In this document: one piece after another, positions 34,116-42,983 of the stretch
Layout of the letters: every line of letters starts with the position of its first letter
Position numbering within the stretch: the first letter of the stretch is position 1
Source: Streptomyces sp. NL15-2K
GTDB lineage: Bacteria > Actinomycetota > Actinomycetes > Streptomycetales > Streptomycetaceae
Length of the DNA: 64,000 nt
Assembly (NCBI RefSeq): GCF_030551255.1
Contig: NZ_CP130630.1
Coordinates: 11,097,001 to 11,161,000 of the forward strand
Reading direction: 5' to 3'
Notes under the pieces: generated by a model
What the model was told of the DNA's origin: nothing
Seen by the model: only the letters and a program-made list of their open reading frames with translations
Databases searched by the model: none
Position numbers and translations under genes: made by a program

Positions 34116-34880
34116 TCAGCCCTCGTCGGCCGCCCGGTACACACCGAACATCGCCGCCTGCGGATCCCGCAGCACGGCGATCCGCGGTCCGTCCGGCACG
34201 GCGGTGGGTTCCATGAGGACGGCGCCGCCCGCCTCCGTCGCCGCGGCCGCCGCCGCGTCCACCTCCTCCACCGCGAAGTACGGCAGCCAGTGCGCCGGCA
34301 CCTCGTGCGGGAACTTGTCGTCCATCGTCACCATGCCGCCGAAGTCCGCGCCGTCGATGCCCCACTGGGTATAGCGCTCCGAGGCGTTGACGCTCCAGCC
34401 GAACACCGTCGTGTAGAAGTCGACGGCCCGCTCGGGGGCACGGGTCAGCAGCTCCACCCAGCCCAGCGAGCCGGGCGCGTTGAGCAGCCCGGCGCCCGGG
34501 AAGGACCGTGCCTGCCACAGATGGAAGGCGGCGCCGGTCGGATCGCGGACCACGGCGAAGCGGCCCAGGTCGAACACGTCCATCGGGCCCACCAGAACAC
34601 TCCCGCCGGCATCGGTCACCCGCGCCGCAGTGGCGTCCGCGTCCGGCACGGCGAACGACACGCTCCACGCGACGGGCTGCCCCTCCTGGTACAGCGGGCT
34701 CAGCGCGGCGACCGGCGCGTCCCCGAGGTGCGCGAAGGTGTAACCGCCCGCCTCCTGGCGGGGATCCGTCTCGGCACGCCAGCCGAACAACTCCTCGTAG
34801 AACCGCTTGGCACCCGCCAGGTCACTGGTCCCGAGCTCGGCCCAGCACGGCCCGCCGGTCACCGGCTTGTCGAGCTTCAT
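34116..34880 (-). CDS. VOC family protein, tandem glyoxalase-like domains
   Basis: A 254-residue protein with two vicinal-oxygen-chelate domains (residues about 8-120 beginning PCWAELGTSDLAGAKRFYEELFGW, and about 130-250 beginning LGWVELLTRAPERAVDFYTTVFGW). Each ends with a VxDPxGAxF-type strand (VVRDPTGAAFHLWQ, VLRDPQAAMFGVY). Such proteins include dioxygenases, glyoxalases and antibiotic-binding proteins; the metal ligands are not conserved well enough to choose. ATG 34880 follows GGAAGGGA. Confidence 0.82.
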   Translation of the reverse strand: MKLDKPVTGGPCWAELGTSDLAGAKRFYEELFGWRAETDPRQEAGGYTFAHLGDAPVAALSPLYQEGQPVAWSVSFAVPDADATAARVTDAGGSVLVGPMDVFDLGRFAVVRDPTGAAFHLWQARSFPGAGLLNAPGSLGWVELLTRAPERAVDFYTTVFGWSVNASERYTQWGIDGADFGGMVTMDDKFPHEVPAHWLPYFAVEEVDAAAAAATEAGGAVLMEPTAVPDGPRIAVLRDPQAAMFGVYRAADEG

Positions 34881-35045
34881 GGCGTCCCTTCCGCTGAGAA
34901 ACCCCCTCCAGCACGCTAAGCCCCGCCCCGGCCACCGGCCATCCGGCGAAACCCTCTGGAACCGGCGCCGCCGCCGCCGTACCCTCGGTCCCGTACCGCA
35001 CCGCATGGCGGCCTCCAGCACCCACCGATGACCCGGAGGTCCCGC

Positions 35046-35960
35046 ATGTCCGCGCCCACGGTGCGCCCCTTCCGCCGCGACGACCGCGACCAGCTCACCG
35101 AACTGATCAACGCGCACGTCGCCGCCGTCGTCCCCGGCGTCTCCGTCTCCGTGAACACCGTCCTCAGCGAGATGGAGCGGCAACCCGGCGAGTCCATCAC
35201 CGACCCGTGGGTGAGCGAGCGGGTCACCCTCGTCGCCGAGCAGCGCGGCTCCGTGGTGGCGGCGGCCCATCTGCTGCGCTACCGCGCCGACGCCGAGGTC
35301 GGGGAGTGCTACCGGGACGTCGGTGAGATCGACTGGTTCGTCTGGCAGCCGCCGGCCTCCTTCTGGCCCGACTCCGAGGAGGCCGCCGATCTGCTGATGA
35401 CCGCCTGCCTCGCCCGGCTCGCCCGCTGGAAGGTCCGCACACGGTACGCGTCAGCCGACGTGCCCGCCCCGGTCGTCTACGGCCTGCCCCGCACCTGGCC
35501 GCACATCCGAGCCGTCTTCGAACGCGCGGGCTTCCGGCACGCCGGGGACACCGAGGTGATCCTGATCGCGCGCGTGGCCGACCTGCCGTCCTGCGAGCAC
35601 CGGCCGGGCGTCACCGTCGAACGCACGCTGGGGGAGTGCGGCACCCGTTTCACGGCGCACGCCGACGGCCGCGCCCTGGGCTTCATCGAGGTCGACACCA
35701 CCCTCGCGCGCCCCGAACGCCACTCCCGCGCCGCGGGCCTCGCCGACATCGGCAACCTGCACATCGATCCCGCGGAATACGGCCAGGGCCTGGAGCACTG
35801 GCTCCTCGCCCAGGCCGCCGACTGGCTGCGCCTGTGCGGCGTGGACCGGCTCCTCGCCTACGAGCCGGCCACCGACCGCACGATGATCGGCCACCTGACC
35901 TCGGCGGGCTTCCGCGAGCTGACCCGTACCGACCGCTGCTGGGAGCACCGGCCGGGATGA
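35046..35960 (+). CDS. GNAT family N-acetyltransferase (probable tandem domains)
   Basis: A 304-residue acetyltransferase-like protein. The N-terminal half starts TVRPFRRDDRDQLTELINAHV and resembles a GNAT domain; the C-terminal half has the acetyl-CoA motif region IGNLHIDPAEYGQGLEHWLLAQAADW and the ending SAGFRELTRTDRCWEHRPG. ATG 35046 follows GGAGG by six bases. The motif-A pyrophosphate loop (Q/RxxGxG/A) is weak, so activity is uncertain. Its substrate is unknown. Confidence 0.75.
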   Translation: MSAPTVRPFRRDDRDQLTELINAHVAAVVPGVSVSVNTVLSEMERQPGESITDPWVSERVTLVAEQRGSVVAAAHLLRYRADAEVGECYRDVGEIDWFVWQPPASFWPDSEEAADLLMTACLARLARWKVRTRYASADVPAPVVYGLPRTWPHIRAVFERAGFRHAGDTEVILIARVADLPSCEHRPGVTVERTLGECGTRFTAHADGRALGFIEVDTTLARPERHSRAAGLADIGNLHIDPAEYGQGLEHWLLAQAADWLRLCGVDRLLAYEPATDRTMIGHLTSAGFRELTRTDRCWEHRPG

Positions 35961-35961
35961 C

Positions 35962-36354
35962 TCAGACACCGGGGCGGCGGCGCAACGGATGGTCCGCCGG
36001 CACCTCCACCAGCACGATCGGCGTGCCGTCCGGATCCGCGATCCACATCTCGACCAGCCCCCACGGCTCCTTCACCGGCGGCCGCACGATCTCGACGCCC
36101 TTGGCCCGCAGCTCGTCGTGCGCCGCGGCCACGTCCTCGACCTGGAGCCACAGCCGCACGGCAGAGGACGGGGGAGTGTCGGACCGGCCGGAGACCTCCA
36201 GGAAGCCGCCGCCGAGGAAGTAGACGGTGCCGCGCTCCGCCCCCGTTCCGAACTCGCGGTAGACGGCGAGGCCCAGCTGCTCGCCGTAGAAGACACGAGA
36301 CCGTTCCGGATCAGTGGGCCGCAGCAACGTCCGGCCACTCAGTACGTGCACCAT
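35962..36354 (-). CDS. VOC family protein, single domain
   Basis: A 130-residue glyoxalase/bleomycin-resistance-fold protein: LRPTDPERSRVFYGEQLGL, YFLGGGFLEVSG, RLWLQVEDVAAAHDELRAKGV and MWIADPDGTPIVLVEVP are in the standard order. ATG 36354 is the first plausible start. It stops one base after the convergent GNAT gene. Substrate unknown. Confidence 0.82.
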   Translation of the reverse strand: MVHVLSGRTLLRPTDPERSRVFYGEQLGLAVYREFGTGAERGTVYFLGGGFLEVSGRSDTPPSSAVRLWLQVEDVAAAHDELRAKGVEIVRPPVKEPWGLVEMWIADPDGTPIVLVEVPADHPLRRRPGV

Positions 36355-36426
36355 GCACCCGGAGCCTAGTGGCCGGGTTACTCTCATCGATGCCCGAGCC
36401 GCGCCGAAGAACCGGAGATCCGAGCC

Positions 36427-36978
36427 ATGGACACCGCCGCCACCGGAACCGCCCCCGGACTGACCTTCCGCGATGCCACCGACGCCGACGCGGACGCGCT
36501 CGTCGCGCTGATCGAGTCGGCGTACCGGGGGGACTCCAGCCGCACCGGGTGGACCACCGAGGCGGACATCCTCGAAGGGCAGCGGACCGACCAGGAGGGC
36601 GTGCTGGCCGTCATCAAGGCGCCCGGCAGCCGGCTGCTCACGGTCGAGCGCGACGGGCGGATCGTCGCCTGCTGTCAGCTCGAACACCGTGGTGACCACG
36701 CCTACTTCGGTTTGTTCGCGGTCAGCCCCGAGCAGCAGGGCGGAGGCCTCGGCAAGGTGATCATGGCGGAGGCGGAGCGCACGGCCCGCGAGACCTGGGG
36801 CGCCAAGGAGATGCACATGACCGTGATCTCCGTACGGAACGACCTGATCGCCTGGTACGAGCGCCGCGGCTACCGCCGTACGGGAGAGATGACCCCCTTC
36901 CCCTACGGCGATGAGCGCTTCGGTATCCCGCAGCGCGACGACCTGCAGTTCGAGCTGCTGGTCAAGCCGCTGGCGTGA
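36427..36978 (+). CDS. GNAT family N-acetyltransferase
   Basis: A 183-residue GNAT acetyltransferase. The acetyl-CoA binding motif A is FAVSPEQQGGGLGKVIMAEAER (Q/R-x-x-G-x-G/A pattern QQGGGLG) and the C-terminal strand-helix is VISVRNDLIAWYERRGYRRTGEMTPFPYGDERFG, a pattern seen in small-molecule acetyltransferases. ATG 36427 has GGAG about 11 bases upstream. Three bases separate its stop from that of the convergent GDPD gene. Confidence 0.88.
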   Translation: MDTAATGTAPGLTFRDATDADADALVALIESAYRGDSSRTGWTTEADILEGQRTDQEGVLAVIKAPGSRLLTVERDGRIVACCQLEHRGDHAYFGLFAVSPEQQGGGLGKVIMAEAERTARETWGAKEMHMTVISVRNDLIAWYERRGYRRTGEMTPFPYGDERFGIPQRDDLQFELLVKPLA

Positions 36979-36981
36979 CGT

Positions 36982-37665
36982 TCATGCGGTGAAGCGGCCG
37001 GTGCGCTTGATCTCCGGGTAGTCGGTGGTCGCGCCGTCCAGCCCGAGGGCCCGTACGAGCCGCAGGTGGTCCTGCGTGTTCACCACCCAGCCGATGATCT
37101 TCAGGTCGGCCTTGCGCGCGTGCTCCGCGATCTCCAGGGTGAGCCGGCGGATGTTCAGGCAGACGGTCGCGGCACCGGCCTCGACCGCGCGGTCCACGAT
37201 GTCGGTGCCGTACCGGCTGCCGATGAGCGCGGTGCGTACACCGGGCACCAGCCGGGCGATCTCGGCGATCGCCTCGTCGTGGAACGAGGACACCTCGACC
37301 CGCGAGACCAGGTCCCGCTCGTGCATCACCTTGGCCAGCGCACGCGCCGCCGCCACGTCCTTGATCTCGGCCTGAAGCGGTGACCGCACGGCGTCCAGCA
37401 CCTCCTCGAACACCGGAACGCGCTCCCCGCGGCCGGCGTCCAGGGCCCGCAGTTCGGCGAGGGTCAGCTCGGCGATCGGGCCGCTGCCGTCCGTCGTGCG
37501 GTCCACGTGGGTGTCGTGCATGACGACCAGGGCGTCGTCCTTGCTCAGATGCAGATCGAGTTCGAGAACGTCGAGGCCGGCCTGTTCGGCCGCGACGAAG
37601 GAACGGAGGGTGTTCTCGGGTTCCACACCCATGATTCCGCGGTGACCGATGGTAAGGAAGTTCAA
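36982..37665 (-). CDS. Glycerophosphodiester phosphodiesterase
   Basis: Cytoplasmic GDPD of 227 residues that splits glycerophosphodiesters into glycerol 3-phosphate and alcohol. The TIM-barrel signatures are all present: HRG at 8-10, PENT, the acidic pair in ELDLHLSKD, VVMHDTHVDRTTDGSG, and EIKDVAA. No signal peptide, unlike GlpQ. ATG 37665. It appears to be a single-gene unit. Confidence 0.92.
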   Translation of the reverse strand: MNFLTIGHRGIMGVEPENTLRSFVAAEQAGLDVLELDLHLSKDDALVVMHDTHVDRTTDGSGPIAELTLAELRALDAGRGERVPVFEEVLDAVRSPLQAEIKDVAAARALAKVMHERDLVSRVEVSSFHDEAIAEIARLVPGVRTALIGSRYGTDIVDRAVEAGAATVCLNIRRLTLEIAEHARKADLKIIGWVVNTQDHLRLVRALGLDGATTDYPEIKRTGRFTA

Positions 37666-37890
37666 GGTTCAACTCGCTTCCGTCGACGGCGGCTCGGCGG
37701 CCCGCGCGGGCCGCAGGGAGCGGCCACGCGGGCTGATCCGCAGCCTAACGGCCCTGCCCGGCGATGGACCCGTGCCTGCGCCGGGGGCGGGCGCGTGAAG
37801 CGGAAGCAGTTGCCATCGCGGTGGCGGACAGGAAAATATTCTGTGTCTACGGGGAGTGGACAGGACAATTTCCTGAGTCCCGCCTTGCTG

Positions 37891-37918
37891 GGAGAAACCG
37901 CGTATGTATACGGTCTCC
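37891..37918 (+). promoter_or_regulatory. Interrupted hairpin upstream of DUF6421 operon
   Basis: GGAGA (37891-37895) pairs with TCTCC (37914-37918), CCG with CGG and TAT with ATA, around the palindrome CGTATGTATACG (37901-37912). It lies about 20 bp before the GGAGG of the DUF6421 gene, so it could be an operator or a 5' UTR structure. Confidence 0.35.
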
Positions 37919-37949
37919 TTACGCGAGGTTCTCCAGTGGAGGATGGGAC

Positions 37950-39347
37950 ATGACGGAAATTCTTGTGCAGGCGGCTTCGGGGGAGCAGGTTCTTCCCGCG
38001 ACTCGGGTGGTGGAGCACCCGGCGTGGCCGGTGCTCAAGGATGCCGTGGAGCAGATCCGGCCATGGCAGTCCAAGGACGGGTCGATCGACTTCGAGGCCG
38101 AGGGCGCCCCGGACCCGGCGGACGCCGAACTCGCCGTACGGCGTGTCGTCCACGCGGTCGAGGAGCTGTCCCCGCTGCTCCCGCACGACGCCGACTACCA
38201 CGCGGCCCTCGTGAAGGACCTGCACCACTGGGCCGACGGCGGCTTCAAGGTGCCCGACTTCCTCGACTCGCTGCTGGCCTTCCAGCCCGCCGCGAACCGT
38301 GCGGACGGACTCCAGCACCTGGTCGTCTTCCCGATGTACACGCAGAACGGCAACCCCGACCGCAACCTCGAAGCGGTCGTCCTGCGCATGGTCTGGCCCG
38401 ACTGGCTGGCCGAACTGGAGCGCACCCGCTACGACAACCCGCTGTTCTGCGGCATCAAGTTCGAGGACTTCACGGCCGGCTACGACACCAACTCCGCCGT
38501 CCTCTTCCCCGAGACCATCGCCGTGCGCGAGGCCCCCGAGCGGTTCAGCTGGGGCGGCATCTTCTGCGACCGCGAGGCCGCCCGCTTCCGCCGCGTGACC
38601 GCGGCCGCCGTCGACATCCTCGGCCTGGAACTGCCGGCGGACGTCGCCGCCATGGTCGACGACCAGAAGCGCTGTGAGGAGGCCTTCGTGCTGTGGGACA
38701 TGGTCCACGACCGCACCCACAGCCACGGCGACCTGCCGTTCGACCCGTTCATGATCAAGCAGCGCCAGCCGTTCTGGATGTACGGCCTGGAAGAGCTGCG
38801 CTGCGACCTCACCGCCTTCAGGGAGGCCGTGAAGCTGGAGACGGACGGCGTCCCGCAGGCCCGTGACGTGCAGTACGCCGTGCTGTTCGACCGCATGTTC
38901 CGCTTCCCCGTCACCGGCGAGCGGGTGCGCAACTACGACGGCCTCGGCGGCCAGCTCCTCTTCGCCTTCCTCCACAAGCACGACGTCGTCCGCTGGACCG
39001 ACAACAAGCTGTTCATCGACTGGCAGCGCGCCCCGCAGGTCACCAACCAGCTGTGCGCCGAGATCGAGAAGCTCTACCGCGAGGGCATCGACCGCCCCAA
39101 ACTCGTCCACTGGTTCGCCGGGTACGAGCTGGTCGCCACCTACCTCGCCCCGCACCCGGGCTCCAAGTGGGCCAAGGGCCCCGACGCCCTCGACCTGAGC
39201 CAGCCGCCGAGGAAACTCGTCGATGACGTGCTTCCGGACGAGTTTCCGCTGAGCATGTTCTATGAGGCCCTGTCCAAGAAGCTGAAGAACGTGATCGCCT
39301 CCACCAAGGGCATCACGGCGGACAGTGCCGAGCGGGTCGCCGCGTGA
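37950..39347 (+). CDS. DUF6421 family protein
   Basis: A 465-residue protein of an actinobacterial family without known activity. Features include QWHH-free alpha/beta character, the conserved blocks HHWADGGFKVPDFLDSL, MVWPDWLAELERTRYDNPLFCGIKFEDFTAGYDTNSAVLFPETI, HDRTHSHGDLPFDPFMIKQRQPFWMYGLEELRCDL and WFAGYELVATYL. The histidine-rich HDRTHSHGD could bind metal. ATG 37950 follows GGAGG by eight bases. It heads an operon with an SDR oxidoreductase (start 72 bases inside the shared junction region) and a threonine aldolase-type enzyme, so a role in amino-acid or small-aldehyde metabolism is possible but unproven. Confidence 0.8.
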   Translation: MTEILVQAASGEQVLPATRVVEHPAWPVLKDAVEQIRPWQSKDGSIDFEAEGAPDPADAELAVRRVVHAVEELSPLLPHDADYHAALVKDLHHWADGGFKVPDFLDSLLAFQPAANRADGLQHLVVFPMYTQNGNPDRNLEAVVLRMVWPDWLAELERTRYDNPLFCGIKFEDFTAGYDTNSAVLFPETIAVREAPERFSWGGIFCDREAARFRRVTAAAVDILGLELPADVAAMVDDQKRCEEAFVLWDMVHDRTHSHGDLPFDPFMIKQRQPFWMYGLEELRCDLTAFREAVKLETDGVPQARDVQYAVLFDRMFRFPVTGERVRNYDGLGGQLLFAFLHKHDVVRWTDNKLFIDWQRAPQVTNQLCAEIEKLYREGIDRPKLVHWFAGYELVATYLAPHPGSKWAKGPDALDLSQPPRKLVDDVLPDEFPLSMFYEALSKKLKNVIASTKGITADSAERVAA

Positions 39348-39415
39348 GCGACCGCGCTACCGGTGCGCCACCGCGGCACACCATGGACACGGACACTGCT
39401 CAGGAGGCGAAGACC

Positions 39416-40162
39416 ATGGGGAACGGGGCTCTCAGCGGTGCGGTGATCGCGGTGGCCGGCGCGGGCGGACCCGCCGGGCGGGCGACACTGCTCCGGCTCG
39501 CCGAGGCGGGCGCTACCGTCATCGGCTCGGACAACGACCCCGAGCGCCTGGCCGAGGCCGTGGACGCGGCGAGCTACGCGCACGGCGGCGCGACCGTCAC
39601 GGGTGACACGGTCGACCTGCTCGACCTGAAGGCGGCCCACGAGTGGGCCACCCGCGTCGAGAAGGACTTCGGCCGCGTCGACGGGCTGGTCCATCTCGTC
39701 GGCGGCTGGCGCGGCAGCGAGACCTTCACCAGGACGAGCCTGGACGACTGGGACTTCCTGGAGATGCTGCTCGTGCGCACCGTCCAGCACACCTCCCTCG
39801 CCTTCCACGAGGGGTTGCAGCGCAGCGACCGCGGCCGGTACGTCCTGATCAGCGCCGAGGGCGCGAGCAGGCCCACCGCGGGCAACGCCGCCTACGCCGC
39901 CGCCAAGGCCGCCGCCGAGGCGTGGACGCTGGCCATGGCCGACTACTTCCGCAAGGCCGGGGGAGCCGGGGGACCGACGTCGGCGGCTGCGATCCTGGTG
40001 GTGAAGGCACTGGTGCACGAGGCCATGCGCGCCGAGCGCCCCAACGCGAAGTTCGCGGGCTTCACCGACGTCAAGGACCTGGCCGAGGCCATCGTCGGGG
40101 TCTGGGAGAAGCCCGCCGCCGAAGTGAACGGAAAACGTCTGTGGCTGACCGAGAAGCCGTGA
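39416..40162 (+). CDS. Short-chain dehydrogenase/reductase
   Basis: SDR of 248 residues. The cofactor loop GAGGPAGRATLLRLAEAGATVIGSD, the structural LVGGWRG segment, and the active-site Ser (LISAEGAS) plus YAAAK are visible. ATG 39416 has AGGAGG eight bases upstream and is preferred over GTG 39344, which would overlap the DUF6421 stop. The stop overlaps the threonine aldolase start as GTGA. Substrate unknown; the operon context suggests a carbonyl intermediate shared with the aldolase. Confidence 0.85.
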   Translation: MGNGALSGAVIAVAGAGGPAGRATLLRLAEAGATVIGSDNDPERLAEAVDAASYAHGGATVTGDTVDLLDLKAAHEWATRVEKDFGRVDGLVHLVGGWRGSETFTRTSLDDWDFLEMLLVRTVQHTSLAFHEGLQRSDRGRYVLISAEGASRPTAGNAAYAAAKAAAEAWTLAMADYFRKAGGAGGPTSAAAILVVKALVHEAMRAERPNAKFAGFTDVKDLAEAIVGVWEKPAAEVNGKRLWLTEKP

Positions 40163-41229
40163 ACCCGCCCAAGACCGACGCGCGTCGCCACCACGACCCG
40201 GAGGTCCGCGGTTTCGCCAGCGACAACTACGCCGGGGCCCACCCGGAGGTGCTCGCGGCCCTGGCCCTGGCCAACGGCGGGCACCAGGTCGCGTACGGCG
40301 AGGACGTCTACACCGAGAACCTCCAACGGATCGTCCGCAGCCACTTCGGCGCCACGGCCGAGGCGTTCCCGGTCTTCAACGGCACCGGCGCCAACGTCGT
40401 CGCCCTCCAGGCGGTCACCGACCGCTGGGGCGCGGTGATCTGCGCCGACAGCGCGCACATTAACGTCGACGAGGGCGGCGCCCCCGAACGCATGGGCGGC
40501 CTGAAACTGCTCACCGTGCCCACGCCCGACGGCAAGCTCACGCCCGAGCTGATCGACCGGCAGGCGTACGGCTGGGAGGACGAGCACCGGGCGATGCCGC
40601 AGGTCGTCTCGATCACCCAGGCCACCGAACTGGGCACGGTCTACACACCGGACGAGATCCGCGCGATCTGCGACCACGCCCACGCCCGCGGCATGAAGGT
40701 CCACCTGGACGGCTCCCGCATAGCCAACGCGGCGGCCTCCCTGAACGTGCCGATGCGGACGTTCACCAACGCCGTGGGCGTGGACATCCTCTCCCTGGGC
40801 GGCACGAAGAACGGCGCGCTGTTCGGTGAGGCGGTCGTCGTCATCAACCAGGACGCCGTCAGCCACATGAAGCACCTGCGCAAGCTGTCCATGCAGCTCG
40901 CCTCCAAGATGCGCTTCGTGTCCGTGCAGTTGGAGGCCCTGCTCGCCCGGGACCTGTGGCTGCGCAACGCCCGCCACTCCAACGAGATGGCCCAGCGACT
41001 GGCCGAGGGGGTGCGGGCCGTGCACGGCGTCGAGATCCTCTACCCCGTGCAGGCCAACGCGGTCTTCGCGCGCCTTCCGCACGACGTGAGCGAGCGCCTG
41101 CAGCAGCGGTTCCGCTTCTACTTCTGGGACGAGGCGGCGGGCGACGTGCGCTGGATGTGCGCGTTCGACACGACGGAGGAGGACGTGGACACGTTCGTGG
41201 CGGCGCTGAAGGAGGAGATGGCCGGCTAG
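40159..41229 (+). CDS. Low-specificity L-threonine aldolase-type PLP enzyme
   Basis: PLP-dependent enzyme of 356 residues, fold type I, that probably cleaves threonine or related beta-hydroxy amino acids to glycine and an aldehyde. The active-site lysine is in LSLGGTKNGALFGE, the PLP-binding Asp in HLDGSRIANA, and the N-terminal FASDNYAGAHPEVLAAL matches the threonine aldolase opening. GTG 40159 overlaps the SDR stop (GTGA); GTG 40141 is an in-frame alternative. It is the last gene of the DUF6421-SDR-aldolase unit. Confidence 0.88.
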   Translation: MNPPKTDARRHHDPEVRGFASDNYAGAHPEVLAALALANGGHQVAYGEDVYTENLQRIVRSHFGATAEAFPVFNGTGANVVALQAVTDRWGAVICADSAHINVDEGGAPERMGGLKLLTVPTPDGKLTPELIDRQAYGWEDEHRAMPQVVSITQATELGTVYTPDEIRAICDHAHARGMKVHLDGSRIANAAASLNVPMRTFTNAVGVDILSLGGTKNGALFGEAVVVINQDAVSHMKHLRKLSMQLASKMRFVSVQLEALLARDLWLRNARHSNEMAQRLAEGVRAVHGVEILYPVQANAVFARLPHDVSERLQQRFRFYFWDEAAGDVRWMCAFDTTEEDVDTFVAALKEEMAG

Positions 41230-41257
41230 GCCTGTCCGAGGTCCTCCCACTGGCAAT

Positions 41258-41316
41258 GCATAGGTATGCGTTAGCTTGAAAATTGATTGACGTGTGAGTG
41301 ATCGCATATCTATGCT
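41258..41316 (+). promoter_or_regulatory. Doubled GCATA-NN-TATGC operator at a leaderless promoter
   Basis: GCATAGGTATGC (41258-41269) and GCATATCTATGC (41304-41315) are perfect 5-bp inverted repeats with 2-nt spacers, 46 bp apart. The second overlaps a TATGCT -10 (41311-41316), 18 bp after TTGACG (41287-41292). The predicted start of transcription is at or next to the ATG 41325. Confidence 0.65.
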
Positions 41317-41324
41317 CTGCCGAC

Positions 41325-41897
41325 ATGCAGCTGATCCAGAAAACCGCTGACCTGTCTGCCTACTTGGCCGCTGATGAGGCGATCGACCACCATCATCCGC
41401 TCGTCCGCGAGACGGCCGCCAGGCTCGCTGAGGGAGTGGCGGATTCGTATGAGTATGCGCGAGCGGCGTTCGAATTCGTCCGCGACACCATCCCCCACTC
41501 CCAGGATTCGGGCGACCCGCGTGTCACCTGGCGCGCCTCCGACGTCCTGGAACAGGGCACCGGCATCTGCTACGCCAAGGCCCACGTCCTCGCCGCGCTC
41601 CTGCGGGCCGAGGACATCCCGACCGCCCTGTGTTACCAGAAGTTCGACGTGGTCCACGGCCTGGTCGCCGTGCGGTTCAACGGGGCCTGGCATCGGCAGG
41701 ATCCCCGGGGCAACAAGCCGGGAGTGGACGCCCAGTTCTCCCTCGATGGGGAGCGTCTGGCCTTCCTGCCCGATCCGAAGTCCAATGAGCTGGACTATCC
41801 GGTCCTGTATGCCGAACCGCACCCGACGGTCCTCGGCGTCCTCAAAGCAGCCCCCGACCGGCCGTACCTCTGGAAGACGCTTCCCATCGCACTCTGA
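41325..41897 (+). CDS. Transglutaminase-like protein
   Basis: A 190-residue transglutaminase-core protein of the papain-like fold. The catalytic Cys is in QGTGICYAKAHVLAALLRAEDIPT, the His in VVHGLVAVRFNGAW and the Asp in HRQDPRGNK, so the Cys-His-Asp triad is intact. It has no signal peptide or membrane segment. ATG 41325 lies almost on the predicted transcription start, with no ribosome site, so the mRNA is probably leaderless. Two identical-core palindromes upstream suggest regulation by a dimeric repressor or activator. Such small members are usually proteases or amidases; the substrate is unknown. Confidence 0.82.
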   Translation: MQLIQKTADLSAYLAADEAIDHHHPLVRETAARLAEGVADSYEYARAAFEFVRDTIPHSQDSGDPRVTWRASDVLEQGTGICYAKAHVLAALLRAEDIPTALCYQKFDVVHGLVAVRFNGAWHRQDPRGNKPGVDAQFSLDGERLAFLPDPKSNELDYPVLYAEPHPTVLGVLKAAPDRPYLWKTLPIAL

Positions 41898-42065
41898 GGC
41901 ACGTCGCCATCGAGGCCCACGGGCTCGTCAACGGACCCAGCACCGCTGGCAGGTCGGCACTCCTCGACGACGCGGCCCGCCATCTCGCCGTACGCCTGGA
42001 CGGCCGTGCCCCGCACGAGGACCGACCGGCCTCCGGCGCCCTGGCCCGGGCGGAGCGTGGGGGTG
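41898..42065 (+). pseudogene. Possible gene remnant
   Basis: Frame 2 of this 168-bp gap reads HVAIEAHGLVNG, then STAGRSALLDDAARHLAVRLDGRAPHED, with strong GC third positions and no start codon, then runs into the acyltransferase end. It looks like the decayed 3' or middle part of a coding sequence; identity unknown. It may also be chance bias. Confidence 0.25.
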
Positions 42066-42794
42066 TCAGCGCGCCTCGGCCGCGCGGACCTCTTCCGGTG
42101 TCGGTGCGGTGCCGCCGAGGTGGGCCGGCATCCACCAGGTGTCGTTCGCGTCCCTGGGGCGCACCGGGTAGGCGCGCTGGGCGGCCTCCAGGAGTTCCTG
42201 GACGCGCTCGCGCAGCTGCCGGGTGATGGCGCCCGCGTACTTGTCGCGGGAGGCCTCGAGCGCCTCGCCGACCCGGATGGTGATCGGGGTGTGGCTGCGC
42301 TTGAAGTTGCGCGGGTGGCCCTTGGTCCACAGCCGCTGCGTGCCCCACACCGCCATCGGGATCAGGGGCACGCCCGCATCCTGGGCCAGGCGCGCGGCAC
42401 CCGACTTGAAGCTCTTCAGGGTGAACGACGGCGAGATGGTGGCCTCCGGGAAGACCCCGACGATCTCACCGGACCGCAGCGAGTCCAGCGCGTGCGCGTA
42501 CGCCGCCTCACCCTGCCCGCGGTCGACCGGGATGTGCTTCATCCCGCGCATCAGAGGGCCGGAGATCTTGTGGCGGAAGACGGACTCCTTCGCCATGAAG
42601 CGAACGAGACGTTTCTGCGGGAGGGCCGCCAGTCCGTTGAAGACGAAGTCCAGGTAGCTGATGTGATTGCTCACCAGCACGGCACCGCCCGAGCGGGGGA
42701 TGTTCTCCGTACCCTTGCAGTCGATCTTGAGGTCCCACGCCTTGAACAACACCTGGGCGAGACCAACGACGGGACGGTAGACAAGCTCTGCCAT
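42066..42794 (-). CDS. 1-acyl-glycerol-3-phosphate acyltransferase family (PlsC-like)
   Basis: Lysophospholipid acyltransferase-family membrane-associated enzyme of 242 residues. The acceptor/catalytic motif NHISYLD (HxxxxD) and the FPEATISPSF substrate motif (EGT-like, here EAT) are in place, followed by GVPLIPMAVWGTQRLW. It transfers an acyl group to a lysophospholipid or related acceptor. ATG 42794. No acyltransferase partner gene adjoins it. The altered EGT to EAT is common in the paralogues. Confidence 0.88.
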   Translation of the reverse strand: MAELVYRPVVGLAQVLFKAWDLKIDCKGTENIPRSGGAVLVSNHISYLDFVFNGLAALPQKRLVRFMAKESVFRHKISGPLMRGMKHIPVDRGQGEAAYAHALDSLRSGEIVGVFPEATISPSFTLKSFKSGAARLAQDAGVPLIPMAVWGTQRLWTKGHPRNFKRSHTPITIRVGEALEASRDKYAGAITRQLRERVQELLEAAQRAYPVRPRDANDTWWMPAHLGGTAPTPEEVRAAEAR

Positions 42795-42983
42795 GGACGG
42801 TGTGGGCCCTTCCTTCTCTGCCTGGGAAGGGGACTCCAGGCGGAAAGTTACGCGGCCGTAGGTTTACGGCATCTCGCAGATCGTGCCCCAAGAACGGACG
42901 GGTAGCCAGTCCTGGTGCCCGCCGACGGCGAGATTCTCGTCACGTCCACTCCCATGACCCACCTCGTGCTTTTTAAGGCGCCT

